Source of the DNA: Dyadobacter luticola
Lineage (GTDB): Bacteria; Bacteroidota; Bacteroidia; Cytophagales; Spirosomataceae
DNA length: 64,000 nucleotides
Direction of reading: 5' to 3'
Assembly: GCF_005860805.1 (NCBI RefSeq)
Contig: NZ_VCEJ01000002.1
Location: forward strand, 2,278,375-2,342,374
Shown here: positions 53,548 to 63,794 of the stretch, piece by piece
Position numbering within the stretch: position 1 is the first letter of the stretch
Layout of the letters: the number at the start of each line of letters is the position of its first letter
Program-made: the position numbers and the translations under genes
Notes under the pieces: model-generated
What the model saw: only the letters and a program-made list of their open reading frames with translations
Databases searched by the model: none
What the model was told of the DNA's origin: nothing

Positions 53548-53974
53548 CGAAATCGTTCTCTTCTTTGGGGTTTAGTATTTGATTTACATAAACGATCTGT
53601 TCCTTTGCGGCCTCGATCGCCTGGGCAATGATGTCGGTCACCGGTTCTTCCTCGTCGGCCAGCAATATTTCGATCAGCAGCGGCAGGTTAAACCCTGATA
53701 CGATATGTACATTCGGCTTAAATGCTTGCTGCTGCGCCACTTGCCTTAGTAGCTGGTTCGTCACACTTCCACCCATCAGATCAGTAAAGGCAACCAGCTC
53801 GTCTTTTTCACCAATATTTTCGAGGACTGCTTTCAGTTCGTCCTCAATACCCTTATTTTCCTCCGAATAAGCCTGTATCAGATACACATTTTCCATCGGA
53901 CCAATGATCAGGTCGAGGGAAGATTTGGCGCCGAGGGAGAAAGTGCCGTGCGTGGCTATGAGGAATTTTCGCAT
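53540..53974 (-). CDS. PTS EIIA component, mannose family
   Basis: This 144-residue protein is a IIA-Man-type domain. His9 in IATHGTFSLG is the phosphate acceptor from HPr. The EDELVAFTDLMGGSVTNQL-like segment near 57-72 and VSGFNLPLLIEILL near 92-105 are typical. The protein is cytoplasmic. I chose the ATG at 53974, since an upstream TTG would add a stretch unlike the family. It is the first gene of the operon; the divergent GH9 gene starts 151 bp away. Confidence 0.92.
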   Translation of the reverse strand: MRKFLIATHGTFSLGAKSSLDLIIGPMENVYLIQAYSEENKGIEDELKAVLENIGEKDELVAFTDLMGGSVTNQLLRQVAQQQAFKPNVHIVSGFNLPLLIEILLADEEEPVTDIIAQAIEAAKEQIVYVNQILNPKEENDFDD

Positions 53975-54125
53975 GGAAAAGATACTTTTGAATATTCTGC
54001 CTTTGTAATACGGCAATACTTTATATTCTGTACAAAGGACCAAGTAGCAACAATTTAACCGGAGATTTTCACAAATAGCCCAAATTCTCTTCGGGTAAGT
54101 ATAAAATTAACTAACAGTCATTTTC

Positions 54126-55904
54126 ATGAAAAAATACGCTTCCCTTTTTGCCTTTATCCTGACATTCAGCTGCGCCTTCACCGATCTCCGGGCCAACATT
54201 ATCATTCACGTCAACCAGGTAGCATTTGATAGTAAGGGTGCCAAAACAGCCGTGATTTCAGCTAATCCGGGTGAGTTGGGTATGGTCAAAGAATTTGAAC
54301 TGTTTTCTTCAAAATCAGTAAAAAAAAAATTCTCCGGAAAGCTTTCGGCAGCGATGAAAATGGAGGAGTGGTTTCCGGGTAAAGTATATTATCGCATCGA
54401 TTTTTCCTCTTTTGTTAAACCTGGAAAATATAAGATCAGGCTGAATGTCAAGGGAGTAACCCATGTTTCCGACGAATTTACGATCGGCGACCAGGCGCTG
54501 GAAAAAATGCTGGTGCCTGCTATCATTCATTATTTCAATAAACAAAGGGCAAACAAGCCGGAGGAGCTGGTGGCTGACAAGAACATTCAGTTATTCGGCA
54601 CTGAAAAAAAGGTGGACCTGCGTGGTGGCTGGGACGATGCTTCGGGGGATATCAGCAAGTATTTTTCACATCTGGCCTATGCCAATTTTATGTCGCAGCA
54701 GCAGATCCCGCTCTGCACCTGGTCGATGGAAAATGCCGCTGAGAGCATTCCAAAGCTGCTTTCACAAATAAATGTCCTGGATTCGATGAAGCGGGAAGCG
54801 CTGTACGGGGCGGATTACATCGTGCGGTCGCTGTCTGACGAGGGCTATTTTTACATGACCGTTTTCAGCTATTTCAATCCCGATCCGAAAGCGCGCCGCG
54901 TGGTGGGCTTGAATGCCAACAGCGTCACCACCGACAAATATCAATGTGCTTACCGCGAGGGCGGCGGCATGGGTATCGCTGCGCTGGCCCGCATTTCGCG
55001 CTGGAAAACGAATGGTGACTTCACTTCGGAACAATACCTGGCCGCGGCCAAAAAGGCATTCGCACATTTACAGGTCAACAATTTGAAATACTGCGACGAC
55101 GGCAAAGAAAACATTCTCGACGATTACTGTGCCTTGATGGGCGCCACGGAACTCTGGATGGCCACCGGCGACGCCGAATACCGGCAGGAAGCCAGAAAAC
55201 GGGCGAATAACCTCACAAAACGCTTATCCCCAGCTGGTTACTTCATCGCCAATGATGCCAACCGACCCTTCTGGCACGCCTCCGACGCCGGTCTGCCGAT
55301 CGTAGCATTGTGCCGGTACCTCAAAATTGAAAATGATCCCGGCTTCCGCACGGCGGCTTTGAATACCATTAAAAAAGCATTGGACTACAACCTGAAAGTG
55401 ACCGGCGAAGTGAGCAATCCGTTTGGGTACGCACGCCAGTCATTTTTGTTTAAGGATAAGGTCAAAAACGGCTTTTTTATTCCGCATGAAAACGAAAGCG
55501 GCTGGTGGTGGCAGGGCGAAAATGCGCGATTGGCTTCACTGGCAACCGCCGCTTTGGAAGGACGATAAACTTTAATCGCCGTCAATCCAAACATTGACAT
55601 AAAGGATTCGCTGGTCACATTTGCTTCGCGGCAAATATCCTGGATATTGGGCGGTAACCCGTACGAGGCGTGTTTTATGTACAAGTTCGGCCGGAACAAC
55701 ATGCCGTATATGAAATCCATGTACGGCCACGGCTCCGAGCGCGGCGGCATTTCCAATGGTGTTACGGGCAAAGACGGCAATCCCGACGGCAGCGGCATCG
55801 ACTACAAAACCCAGGCCGAAGGCAACGAGTGGCGCTGGACCGAACAGTGGATCCCGCACGCAGGGTGGTTTTTAGCAGCGTTGACGGCGATGAGATCTGA
55901 GTAG
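54126..55904 (+). pseudogene. GH9-type glycoside hydrolase interrupted by an in-frame TAA
   Basis: One reading frame of 592 residues spans these coordinates but is broken by a TAA at 55566-55568 (codon 481). Upstream lie a signal peptide, a CelD-type Ig-like domain (about 22-120) and most of a GH9 barrel, including the base region GGWDDASGD (Asp170/Asp171, Asp175). Downstream, still in frame, ISWILGGNPYEACF and GNEWRWTEQWIPH continue the GH9 fold and include the likely proton-donor Glu. The first 480 residues alone would lack it. Explanations are a nonsense mutation, a sequencing error or, less likely, stop-codon readthrough. GH9 enzymes cleave beta-glucans such as cellulose. Confidence 0.82.
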
Positions 55905-55965
55905 CCTCAGCGCACCTTCACCATCCGGGATTGCGTGGTGGTTCTGCAATTGGAAATGCTTCAAC

Positions 55966-58900
55966 CTAGTTGAGAATGACCATTTTACTGGTTTGTACCA
56001 ATCCATTTTTTTGAAAAACCCCCACCTGGTAGGTACCATCCGGCAAACCTGACACTTCCACATTTCCTTTCGGCTGGCTGACCTCTTTCACCACTTTACC
56101 TTCGGCATTATAGATCCTTATCCATTCAATATCCTCATTTGCCACACCCCTGATCCCTATTTCTCGTACGTGCACTGCCGGATTTGGGAATAACGTCAGC
56201 CCGGCTTCATCGCCAAAACGCAGGTTGCGGATCGTGCTGTAAGCAAATGTACCGTCGGTATCCACCATTTTGAGGCGGTACAGGTTATCGCCTTTCGCAG
56301 GATTTTTATGGGTATAGGAATAGTTAGTAAATGTGGCGGCATTTTCAGCAGCGGCAACGCGGCCAATGTTTTTCCAGGCCTTGCCGTCGGTACTATGCTG
56401 TATTTCAAAGGCTTCACTGTTGATTTCAGAACTCGTCTGCCAGGTCAGGTATGCCGAATTTTCCTTTTTGTTTGCTTCAAAAGAAACCAGCGTCACCGGC
56501 AGCGCCCCCGCCGATTGACCGGAAACGAAGAACCCGCTAAATTCCGTAACCGCGAATTTGACCATATAAATGTTGCCGTCGGGGCTGGTCGTCACCTCCA
56601 CATGGTCGATTACTTCCATTTCGCCGGAGTAGGTTTCGGGCAAACCGCTGGCGCTGGTGCCGTGGTAAGCCACCACTTTCAGTTTTGCCGGCAGCTTTGC
56701 ATTATGCGAGTTTCCGTATGCGGCGTTGTAATCATCAAATTCCTGTTTGGTAAAAAGCAAAGTCACATTACCGACCATATTTCCCGACAAAACCTGCTGG
56801 GGCGTAATGTCTATATATCTTTTAACAAACACTTTGGTACCCGCAACCAGCGTCGGTGTGTTAGCCACGCGACTTGTAACGAGCATATTTGCGATGGTCG
56901 GCCCGTCGGTAGGCTCGATGAATGCGAGTGTCTGGCAATCCTTCGAGAATGCGGTTACCCCGCCGAAAACGAACAAATCAACCGATTGCTCGCCCGAAGC
57001 CAGGCTGGTCGCCTCGGGGATACCCTGAAACTCATAGGCGCCCATATCAATATTCGCATTAAAAATCCGCTGATTTCCATTCAGGTCTCCCGTCACAGGC
57101 GGCTCGTCGGTACCGTAGCCGCGGTTGATGGCCGGCGAGCAGGGTTTAAGGGTAAAATCAGAGTTTGGGTCGGTAAACTGCGGATCGATCGAGCCGTCCG
57201 GAACACCCATAGAGTCGTCCGCGGCCATACCCTGTACAATGCTGGTCGTAATTTCGAAACTGGTATTCACTTTGAAAAGCCCCGAACTGTTGCCCGAAAT
57301 GATCGAATTCAGGATGCGCGAAGATGCCGGCGAAATGATTCCGATCGCCCCGCCTGTCGGTGCCGTATTTCTGGAAACCGTGCAGTTGATCATCGTCATG
57401 TCGTAGCCATCGCTCATGATTGCCCCGCCGGTTTCGGTAGCCGTATTTCCGATAAAAAGACAGCTGTAAAGATAGGAATACGCATATTCCGAGCTTCGCA
57501 CCGCACCGCCGCTGCCGTCGAGCGCATTGTTCCCGGAAAAAATCGTGCTGTAAATGCTGACAAAACCGTCCGAATGAAAAATGGCGCCGCCGCTCCTGCT
57601 TGCCTGATTGTCAACAAAGGCGCAGTTGGTGATTGTCATGGAAACGCCAGCGAGATACATGCCGCCGCCATTTTCTGCCGAGCCGCCTTTGATCGTAAAC
57701 CCGTCGAAAATGTCATCCACGCTGATGTTGTTATACAGATTCGTAATCACGCTCGCGCCATTTCCTTTGAGAATGGTAGCGCCTGCATCGTTTCCGCGCT
57801 GTATCGGCCTGGGACGCTGATCCGGGGCAGATTCGTTTCCGGCAAACCCGCCATAAAATTTCACGCCGTGGATCAGGTAAAAAGATTCTCCCGGGCCAGG
57901 CTGGTATTCTCCTTTCGCAACCCAGATCTCATCGTCCTGCGAGGCAGCATCCAAAGCTTGCTGCAAGGTGGGGAAAGCTGTTTCCCAGGTTAAACCGTCG
58001 GCATTTTCGGCTGTGTTTGCTGCATTCACGCGCCATTTTACCAGTGGTACCACCTCAAAAACACCGAGGTCAATTCTCGTACTCAATGTCCGGTTGTTGG
58101 CGGAAAGGTCATTGGGAAACTCACCATCGCCGGGGAAAATGTTCAGATCCGTCGCCGGGTCGCCTGCATTGATGGCGGGGCTGGTATTTCTCTGGCGGTA
58201 ATTATGGTCGGACGGATTTTCAAACTGCGGATCGGCATCGATAATCTGCGTTCCGCCTGAAAATCCGCCCTGCACCAGCGAATATGCCACCACTGGTGTC
58301 CCGTCAAAAGGCGCTATGGCGCTGATACTGCTTATACCGCCAGCCGCCGCGTCGTCGGTATTGCTCCAGATAATCGTATTCCGGATCTGCGGCGAAGAGT
58401 TGCCTGCGTTCGCGATCGCCCCGCCGCTTCCTTCCGCGGCGCTACCGCTTGTGCTGTTTTCGGTGAAGGTGCAGTTGGTTAGTACCGGTGAAGAATTCTC
58501 ATTAAAAATCGCACCGCCTGCACCTTGCGAGGAACCTTTTGCTTCATTTAAATAAAACAAACTTTGAATGATCGCCGGGCTGGAGTCCTTGTTATAAATC
58601 GCCCCGCCCCTTCCCTGCTCCCTGGCCGGGTCGGTTTTGTTATCGGTAAAAATGCAGTTCACGATCGTCGGAGATGAACTTACATTATACATGCCCGCAC
58701 CCACACTCACCCCGTCTGCCAGAAAACCGGCACCTCCGGCAATGTAAAACCCGTCCAGCCGGGCCGTATTATCAATTCCGTTATTGTAAATCACCGTGTT
58801 GCCACGTCCTTTCAGCGTCGTGCGGTTATCCAGCACATTGCGGCCTAGGGGGCTATCTTCGAAGCCATAAAATCCGCCATAAACTTTTACCCCGCTCACC

Positions 58901-59652
58901 ATCGAAAAATAACCGCCGTCGGTTTCTGGCTGATAGTCAGCCTTCGCCACCCAGATTTCCTTCACGGCAGGTTTATTGCGGGCGGCTTCGAAAGCAAAGT
59001 AGAGCTGTGGAAGTGCGCTATCCCAGCTGCCGCCGCTACCCGGCGAGTTCACGTTTTTATTGACATATAAAATCCCGTTTGCATCCGGCGTAGCTTCCGC
59101 TGCCGGATCGTACAGGCTCACGGTACCATCGATCACCAGGTCGTCGATTTCGGAATATTGCTGATTCCGGTCATTTCCGTTGGTGACGGCGATTTTGATC
59201 GTGATGGTATTCCGCAGCTTCGAGACAGTCACCGAGCGGGTAGCAGTGAGCAGGTTATTATCCGAACCAAAGGATGCACCGTAATTCTGCTCATTGACCT
59301 TGATCTGAAAAGTGGCGTTATCCCCGGATAACTTTTTAAAGGAAATGCTGGTAATCTCGGCCTGATAACGTTCCTGCATGGTCAGTGTCAGGACGTACGT
59401 GTGGTTTTTCCCGACTATGGCCAGGCCGTAATTGTTGTTGACCGGCCTGTAATAAAGCGATCCGCCCTCCGAATTCCAGGAGGCAGTTATCCTGCTGGAA
59501 ATCGTCTGCGGGCTATTAACATTCTGGTTGTTGAAATTGTGGCTGTAAAGCTGCCCAAATGCCTGCTGAGGAACCAAAAACCCCATCAGCAATGTCACGA
59601 AAAGGGTTTTTAACAAAAAATAAAAATAAGCGTGTAAAGGTTTTGCTCTCAT
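55966..59652 (-). CDS. T9SS-secreted right-handed beta-helix protein with two repeat modules
   Basis: This 1228-residue secreted protein (signal to about residue 34) has an N-terminal beta-sandwich (about 35-185) and two parallel beta-helix modules (about 195-535 and 540-900). Each starts with a WxxALPxLxxA or FPTLQQALDAA segment, then EIWVAKxxYQP and VKxYGGF, and continues with many GGAI and NCxFxxN turns, ending in SPAINxGD/G. These match choice-of-anchor Q-type modules. A beta domain and a type IX sorting domain (TLFPNPAVHVREI to NGLVQTSKMVILN) close the protein. It could be a surface adhesin or an inactive polysaccharide-binding helix; no catalytic residues stand out. Confidence 0.88.
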   Translation of the reverse strand: MRAKPLHAYFYFLLKTLFVTLLMGFLVPQQAFGQLYSHNFNNQNVNSPQTISSRITASWNSEGGSLYYRPVNNNYGLAIVGKNHTYVLTLTMQERYQAEITSISFKKLSGDNATFQIKVNEQNYGASFGSDNNLLTATRSVTVSKLRNTITIKIAVTNGNDRNQQYSEIDDLVIDGTVSLYDPAAEATPDANGILYVNKNVNSPGSGGSWDSALPQLYFAFEAARNKPAVKEIWVAKADYQPETDGGYFSMVSGVKVYGGFYGFEDSPLGRNVLDNRTTLKGRGNTVIYNNGIDNTARLDGFYIAGGAGFLADGVSVGAGMYNVSSSPTIVNCIFTDNKTDPAREQGRGGAIYNKDSSPAIIQSLFYLNEAKGSSQGAGGAIFNENSSPVLTNCTFTENSTSGSAAEGSGGAIANAGNSSPQIRNTIIWSNTDDAAAGGISSISAIAPFDGTPVVAYSLVQGGFSGGTQIIDADPQFENPSDHNYRQRNTSPAINAGDPATDLNIFPGDGEFPNDLSANNRTLSTRIDLGVFEVVPLVKWRVNAANTAENADGLTWETAFPTLQQALDAASQDDEIWVAKGEYQPGPGESFYLIHGVKFYGGFAGNESAPDQRPRPIQRGNDAGATILKGNGASVITNLYNNISVDDIFDGFTIKGGSAENGGGMYLAGVSMTITNCAFVDNQASRSGGAIFHSDGFVSIYSTIFSGNNALDGSGGAVRSSEYAYSYLYSCLFIGNTATETGGAIMSDGYDMTMINCTVSRNTAPTGGAIGIISPASSRILNSIISGNSSGLFKVNTSFEITTSIVQGMAADDSMGVPDGSIDPQFTDPNSDFTLKPCSPAINRGYGTDEPPVTGDLNGNQRIFNANIDMGAYEFQGIPEATSLASGEQSVDLFVFGGVTAFSKDCQTLAFIEPTDGPTIANMLVTSRVANTPTLVAGTKVFVKRYIDITPQQVLSGNMVGNVTLLFTKQEFDDYNAAYGNSHNAKLPAKLKVVAYHGTSASGLPETYSGEMEVIDHVEVTTSPDGNIYMVKFAVTEFSGFFVSGQSAGALPVTLVSFEANKKENSAYLTWQTSSEINSEAFEIQHSTDGKAWKNIGRVAAAENAATFTNYSYTHKNPAKGDNLYRLKMVDTDGTFAYSTIRNLRFGDEAGLTLFPNPAVHVREIGIRGVANEDIEWIRIYNAEGKVVKEVSQPKGNVEVSGLPDGTYQVGVFQKNGLVQTSKMVILN

Positions 59653-59798
59653 AGAAGTTGCTGGTTTGGTGTGAATAGTCTTAGAATTAGTGGCAGCAAT
59701 ATTCGGCTGAGCGCAGGCAAGTAATTGTCAATTTTTTACCAAAAACTATTCAATTTTCGTCAACACATGAATTCAGATTGGCTTTTTCGCATTAAATT

Positions 59799-62700
59799 GT
59801 GGATCATACCAACATTGAACACACTCGACCGGGCATCCTCTTGAAATACACATTCCGCACGCTTGTTTTATTCTTGCAAATCTTCATTTTCGGGGCGGCT
59901 TGTCATTTATCGGCGCAGCCCGTTAGCTTCCCGAAAGCCGAGGTGATTTCTGCCAAACAAGGCTTGCCGCAGGGATTTATTCCGGGAATTGTGCAGGATG
60001 CGCAGGGGATGATGTGGATTGCGACGCGGAACGGGCTTTGCCGGTACGATGCTCAGCATATCAAAGTTTTCCACCAAGCCTCGCCCGACGAACCGTCACT
60101 TTCTTCGCTCGGCCTCGAAAGCCTCAAACCTGGTACCGATAAGAAAATATGGGTGCTAACTGACCAGGGCGCACTGGACCTTTTCGACCCATTCACCGAA
60201 ACACTGGTGAACTATTCAAGACAGGCATTTTTTCAAAAAGCATTTGGTAAAAGACTCATCAAGAGCATTTTCCCCGACCGGCAAAACAGGCTCTGGTTTG
60301 TGTCGGACACCGCGGACCTGGCGATGGTAAATGTAAAAACCAGACAAATAAGACGGTTTTGGGATGAAAAAAATAATGCAGGCCTGGTTCCCGGGAAGGT
60401 CCGGGATATTGCGGAAGGCCGCGACGGAAGTTTGTGGTTCGCGGCGAGAAAAGGGATTTTTATCCTGCCAAAAAATACTACACAACTCACCCGCTACGTA
60501 TCTGCTGATCCGACATTTAAAAAGATTGAAACCAATACGTATGCCCTGACTGAACGTCCCGACGGTGCCGTGCTGCTCCTGTCGAAACAGGGAATCAGTA
60601 AACTGGACCCACATTCCGGCAAGCTGACGCATTATCCACTCCCGCCCGACCAGAAATCGGAGTACGAGCACAGTATTGTTCTGGACAGCAAAGCCAATGC
60701 TTATTTTTTCCGGATGACAACGCTTTTCCGGTTCAATGATGCAGACGGTGTGCAGGCATATCCGCTGATGGAGGAGGGTTTTTCCGAGTTTAAAAGTCTT
60801 TATATAGATCATTCCGACGTGCTTTGGGCAGGTACCAACGGGCAGGGCGTACGGAAATTCAATTTGCGGGCGGCTTACTTTACTACACTCCCCTACCGCG
60901 AATCTTTTGTGCCCGATCTGCTGAGACAATGTTTGAAACTGCCTGAAAGCCAGGTAGCTATGCTTCCGGAAAATCTGTTTAGCTACAATTTCAGGTACAC
61001 TTATGATAAAGCGCAAAACCTGTGGTTCAGCTGCGGACAGACGCCTTTTTACAAGGTGAATTTTAAGGATAAAACAATGGAAACGGTTTCGTTTCCGGTT
61101 AACATTGCGCGCTCGGAGCGGTCGGAAATGGCGATCAGCCTGGCCACGGATCCCGATGGGCGGATCTGGGCGCTGTACGATTCTTTGCTGGTGTACTATG
61201 AAAACGGGCGGTGGCAGGATTTCGAATATCCGGTGCGCCCCGGCATCGAATCGGCTACGATGCAGCTGGTAGCCGATCGAGAGGCGCTTTGGGTGGCAAC
61301 TTCCAACCGTGGACTTTACCGGATCGACCGCACTTCCGGCCAGATACGGCGTTTTGGCCACATAGCGGGTAACCCGAATTCTCTAAACAATGACAATGTT
61401 TACTGCCTTTTTGCCGATCCTCAAAATCCCGATTTGCTCTGGCTGGGCACATTTGGCGGGGGATTGAGCCGGTTTGACAAGCGCACAGGTTTGTTTAAAA
61501 ACATCACCAGCCAGGACGGGCTACCCAACGACGTGGTGTATACCGCCATTCCAGACCACCTGGGTAATGTGTGGGCGGGTACTAATCAGGGCCTGGCGCA
61601 GGTGAATGCCCAAACTTTTAAAATCCGCATTTACACGCGGGAGGACGGACTTTTGGCCGACGAATTCAACCGGTTCCACGCTTTACAACTGCCCGACGGA
61701 CGCATATTTCTGGGCGGGATTGAAGGAATCACCGGCTTCGATCCGCGCAAAAGTTATGTCGACCATTTTCAGCCCGCGACACTGATCACCGGCATTTTGA
61801 TCAACAATACACCTATCGAGAATAATCGTGCTCCGGTTACGGCTATCGAGGAACTGGACCTGGATTTCAATCAGAACTTCCTGACGGTGGAATTTGCGGC
61901 GATGCAGTACAACCGCAGCGACAAAATCCGTTACCGCTATCAGCTTGCCGGGCTGGACGAACATTGGATCGAAACCGGGAATCCTGTCACCAAGTACACC
62001 GACCTTCGCCCCGGACATTACATTTTGCGTCTGAACGCTTCCAATACGGAGGGAATGTGGAGTAGCCAGGTCCGGACTTTGAAAGTGGTGATCCATCCGC
62101 CGTGGTGGCAGACCTGGTGGGCTTATATTTTGTACGCGATTGGCACGGCCACACTGATTTACTGGTTTTTGCGGGCTTATACCAACCGATTGAAACTGCG
62201 TCAATCGTTTATTTTAAAACAAAAAGAGCTGGAATTGATTGACAAAGAATCGCGGCAGCTGCGGGAGCTGGACGAGATGAAGACGCGCTTTTTTTCCAAC
62301 ATTACCCACGAGTTTCGCACCCCGCTGACATTGATTCTCACGCCGGTGGAGCAAATGCTTGAAGAAAACCGAAAAACCGAAGACCTCAACCGCCTCGGCC
62401 TGATCGACCGGAATGCACATCAGCTTCTGGGACTTGTAAACCAGTTACTGGACCTATCCAAACTGGAATCCGGCACGATGAAAGTGACCGAGTCACAGAG
62501 TGACCTCCATAATTTTGTGAAAGAACTTGTCGGCTCATTTCAGGATACTGCCGACGCCAGACATATCAGCCTGACCTATGCCTCTGAAACCCTCGCGACA
62601 GCCTATCATTTCGACCACGAAAAATTGGAACGCATCCTGAACAACCTGCTCTCAAATGCGCTGAAATTTACCCCGGAAAGCGGGCGGGTGAATGTTCATT

Positions 62701-63791
62701 TGGCAGGACATTCAAAAGGTATTACCCTCATCATCAGTGACTCCGGTTCAGGGATTCCTTCTGAAAAGTTAGACCATGTTTTCGAAAGGTTTTATCAGGT
62801 CGATTCTGAAACAGGCTATCGCCAGGGCACGGGCATCGGGCTGGCGATTGTGAAGGAGCTGGTTGAAATCCAGCACGGGAATGTGCGGGTGGAAAGTTTG
62901 GGTAAAGATTTGGGGACAACATTTACAGTGGAGCTACCTTACCGGGCGGCGGTACTGGCGCGGCAGGATGCGCCGGTTTTTGACGATAACCATTTGTCCG
63001 ACAAAACATTAGATATACGTGCGTCAAACTCGGATTTGAAGATCCTACTTGTCGAAGACCATTTGGAACTGGGGGATTTTATTGCGGATAATCTGGGCAA
63101 ACATTACCAGTGTTACCGGGCCGGGAATGGTGAGGAAGCTTTGAAAATCATGTCCGGGCTGATGCCAGACCTGGTGGTCAGCGACGTGATGATGCCGGTC
63201 ATGGATGGTTACACGCTTTGCGGAAAGATCAAATCCGACCTGCAAACCAGCCACATTCCGGTGATCTTGCTTACGGCAAAAAGTACCGCTGAGAGCAAAC
63301 TGGAAGGCCTGTCGCTCGGCGCCGACGACTACATTACCAAGCCTTTTCACCTGCACGAGCTGGAACTGCGAATTAGAAATACGCTTGAAAGACAGCGCAG
63401 GCTGCGGGAAATGCTGCACGCAAGTTTCACCGATGACAAACCTGCCGTAATCCAGCCCGAAAAAGCCACCGACCCTTTCCTGACCAAATTATACAACATC
63501 CTTGATGCCCAGCTGGAAAACACGGATTTTGGTGTGAATGAGTTGATTGCCGAAATCGGGATGAGCAGCAGCAGCCTCAATCGCAAGCTCAAAGCCCTCA
63601 CGGATCTTTCCGCCGTAGAACTCATCCGCAACTATCGTCTGAAAAAAGCCGCCGAATACCTGGCAGCTGGCACCGGCATTTCCGAAACCGCCTACCTCGT
63701 GGGTTTTGACAACCTATCCTACTTCGCGAAGTGCTTCCGCGACTTGTTTAAAATGTCCCCGCGGGATTTTGCTGGGAAGGTAAGTAGTTGA
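59799..63791 (+). CDS. Hybrid two-component system sensor/regulator
   Basis: This 1330-residue one-protein signalling system has a signal sequence (about 15-40), a periplasmic double propeller (about 42-690, with SPxxxxLWxGT-like units such as DVLWAGTNGQGV), a Y_Y_Y domain (about 700-768), one membrane helix (about 777-797), HisKA with His837 in NITHEFRTPLTL, a HATPase domain (about 935-1050), a receiver with Asp1129 in VSDVMMPVMDGY, and an AraC-type HTH (about 1228-1330). Such proteins sense oligosaccharides in the periplasm and activate glycan-use genes. The GTG at 59799 is the earliest usable start. It is divergent from the beta-helix gene. Confidence 0.95.
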   Translation: MDHTNIEHTRPGILLKYTFRTLVLFLQIFIFGAACHLSAQPVSFPKAEVISAKQGLPQGFIPGIVQDAQGMMWIATRNGLCRYDAQHIKVFHQASPDEPSLSSLGLESLKPGTDKKIWVLTDQGALDLFDPFTETLVNYSRQAFFQKAFGKRLIKSIFPDRQNRLWFVSDTADLAMVNVKTRQIRRFWDEKNNAGLVPGKVRDIAEGRDGSLWFAARKGIFILPKNTTQLTRYVSADPTFKKIETNTYALTERPDGAVLLLSKQGISKLDPHSGKLTHYPLPPDQKSEYEHSIVLDSKANAYFFRMTTLFRFNDADGVQAYPLMEEGFSEFKSLYIDHSDVLWAGTNGQGVRKFNLRAAYFTTLPYRESFVPDLLRQCLKLPESQVAMLPENLFSYNFRYTYDKAQNLWFSCGQTPFYKVNFKDKTMETVSFPVNIARSERSEMAISLATDPDGRIWALYDSLLVYYENGRWQDFEYPVRPGIESATMQLVADREALWVATSNRGLYRIDRTSGQIRRFGHIAGNPNSLNNDNVYCLFADPQNPDLLWLGTFGGGLSRFDKRTGLFKNITSQDGLPNDVVYTAIPDHLGNVWAGTNQGLAQVNAQTFKIRIYTREDGLLADEFNRFHALQLPDGRIFLGGIEGITGFDPRKSYVDHFQPATLITGILINNTPIENNRAPVTAIEELDLDFNQNFLTVEFAAMQYNRSDKIRYRYQLAGLDEHWIETGNPVTKYTDLRPGHYILRLNASNTEGMWSSQVRTLKVVIHPPWWQTWWAYILYAIGTATLIYWFLRAYTNRLKLRQSFILKQKELELIDKESRQLRELDEMKTRFFSNITHEFRTPLTLILTPVEQMLEENRKTEDLNRLGLIDRNAHQLLGLVNQLLDLSKLESGTMKVTESQSDLHNFVKELVGSFQDTADARHISLTYASETLATAYHFDHEKLERILNNLLSNALKFTPESGRVNVHLAGHSKGITLIISDSGSGIPSEKLDHVFERFYQVDSETGYRQGTGIGLAIVKELVEIQHGNVRVESLGKDLGTTFTVELPYRAAVLARQDAPVFDDNHLSDKTLDIRASNSDLKILLVEDHLELGDFIADNLGKHYQCYRAGNGEEALKIMSGLMPDLVVSDVMMPVMDGYTLCGKIKSDLQTSHIPVILLTAKSTAESKLEGLSLGADDYITKPFHLHELELRIRNTLERQRRLREMLHASFTDDKPAVIQPEKATDPFLTKLYNILDAQLENTDFGVNELIAEIGMSSSSLNRKLKALTDLSAVELIRNYRLKKAAEYLAAGTGISETAYLVGFDNLSYFAKCFRDLFKMSPRDFAGKVSS

Positions 63792-63794
63792 TTT

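Noticed and set aside
56308..57993. A 561-codon open frame on the plus strand, opposite the beta-helix gene.
   Set aside because: It is wholly antisense to a well-supported T9SS protein, with a Cys/His/Arg-rich, domain-free translation. The repetitive Gly/Ala/Asn codons of the helix produce open antisense frames.
60216..61361. A 381-codon minus-strand frame inside the hybrid sensor gene.
   Set aside because: It lies entirely within the propeller-coding region on the opposite strand, and has no recognisable domain.
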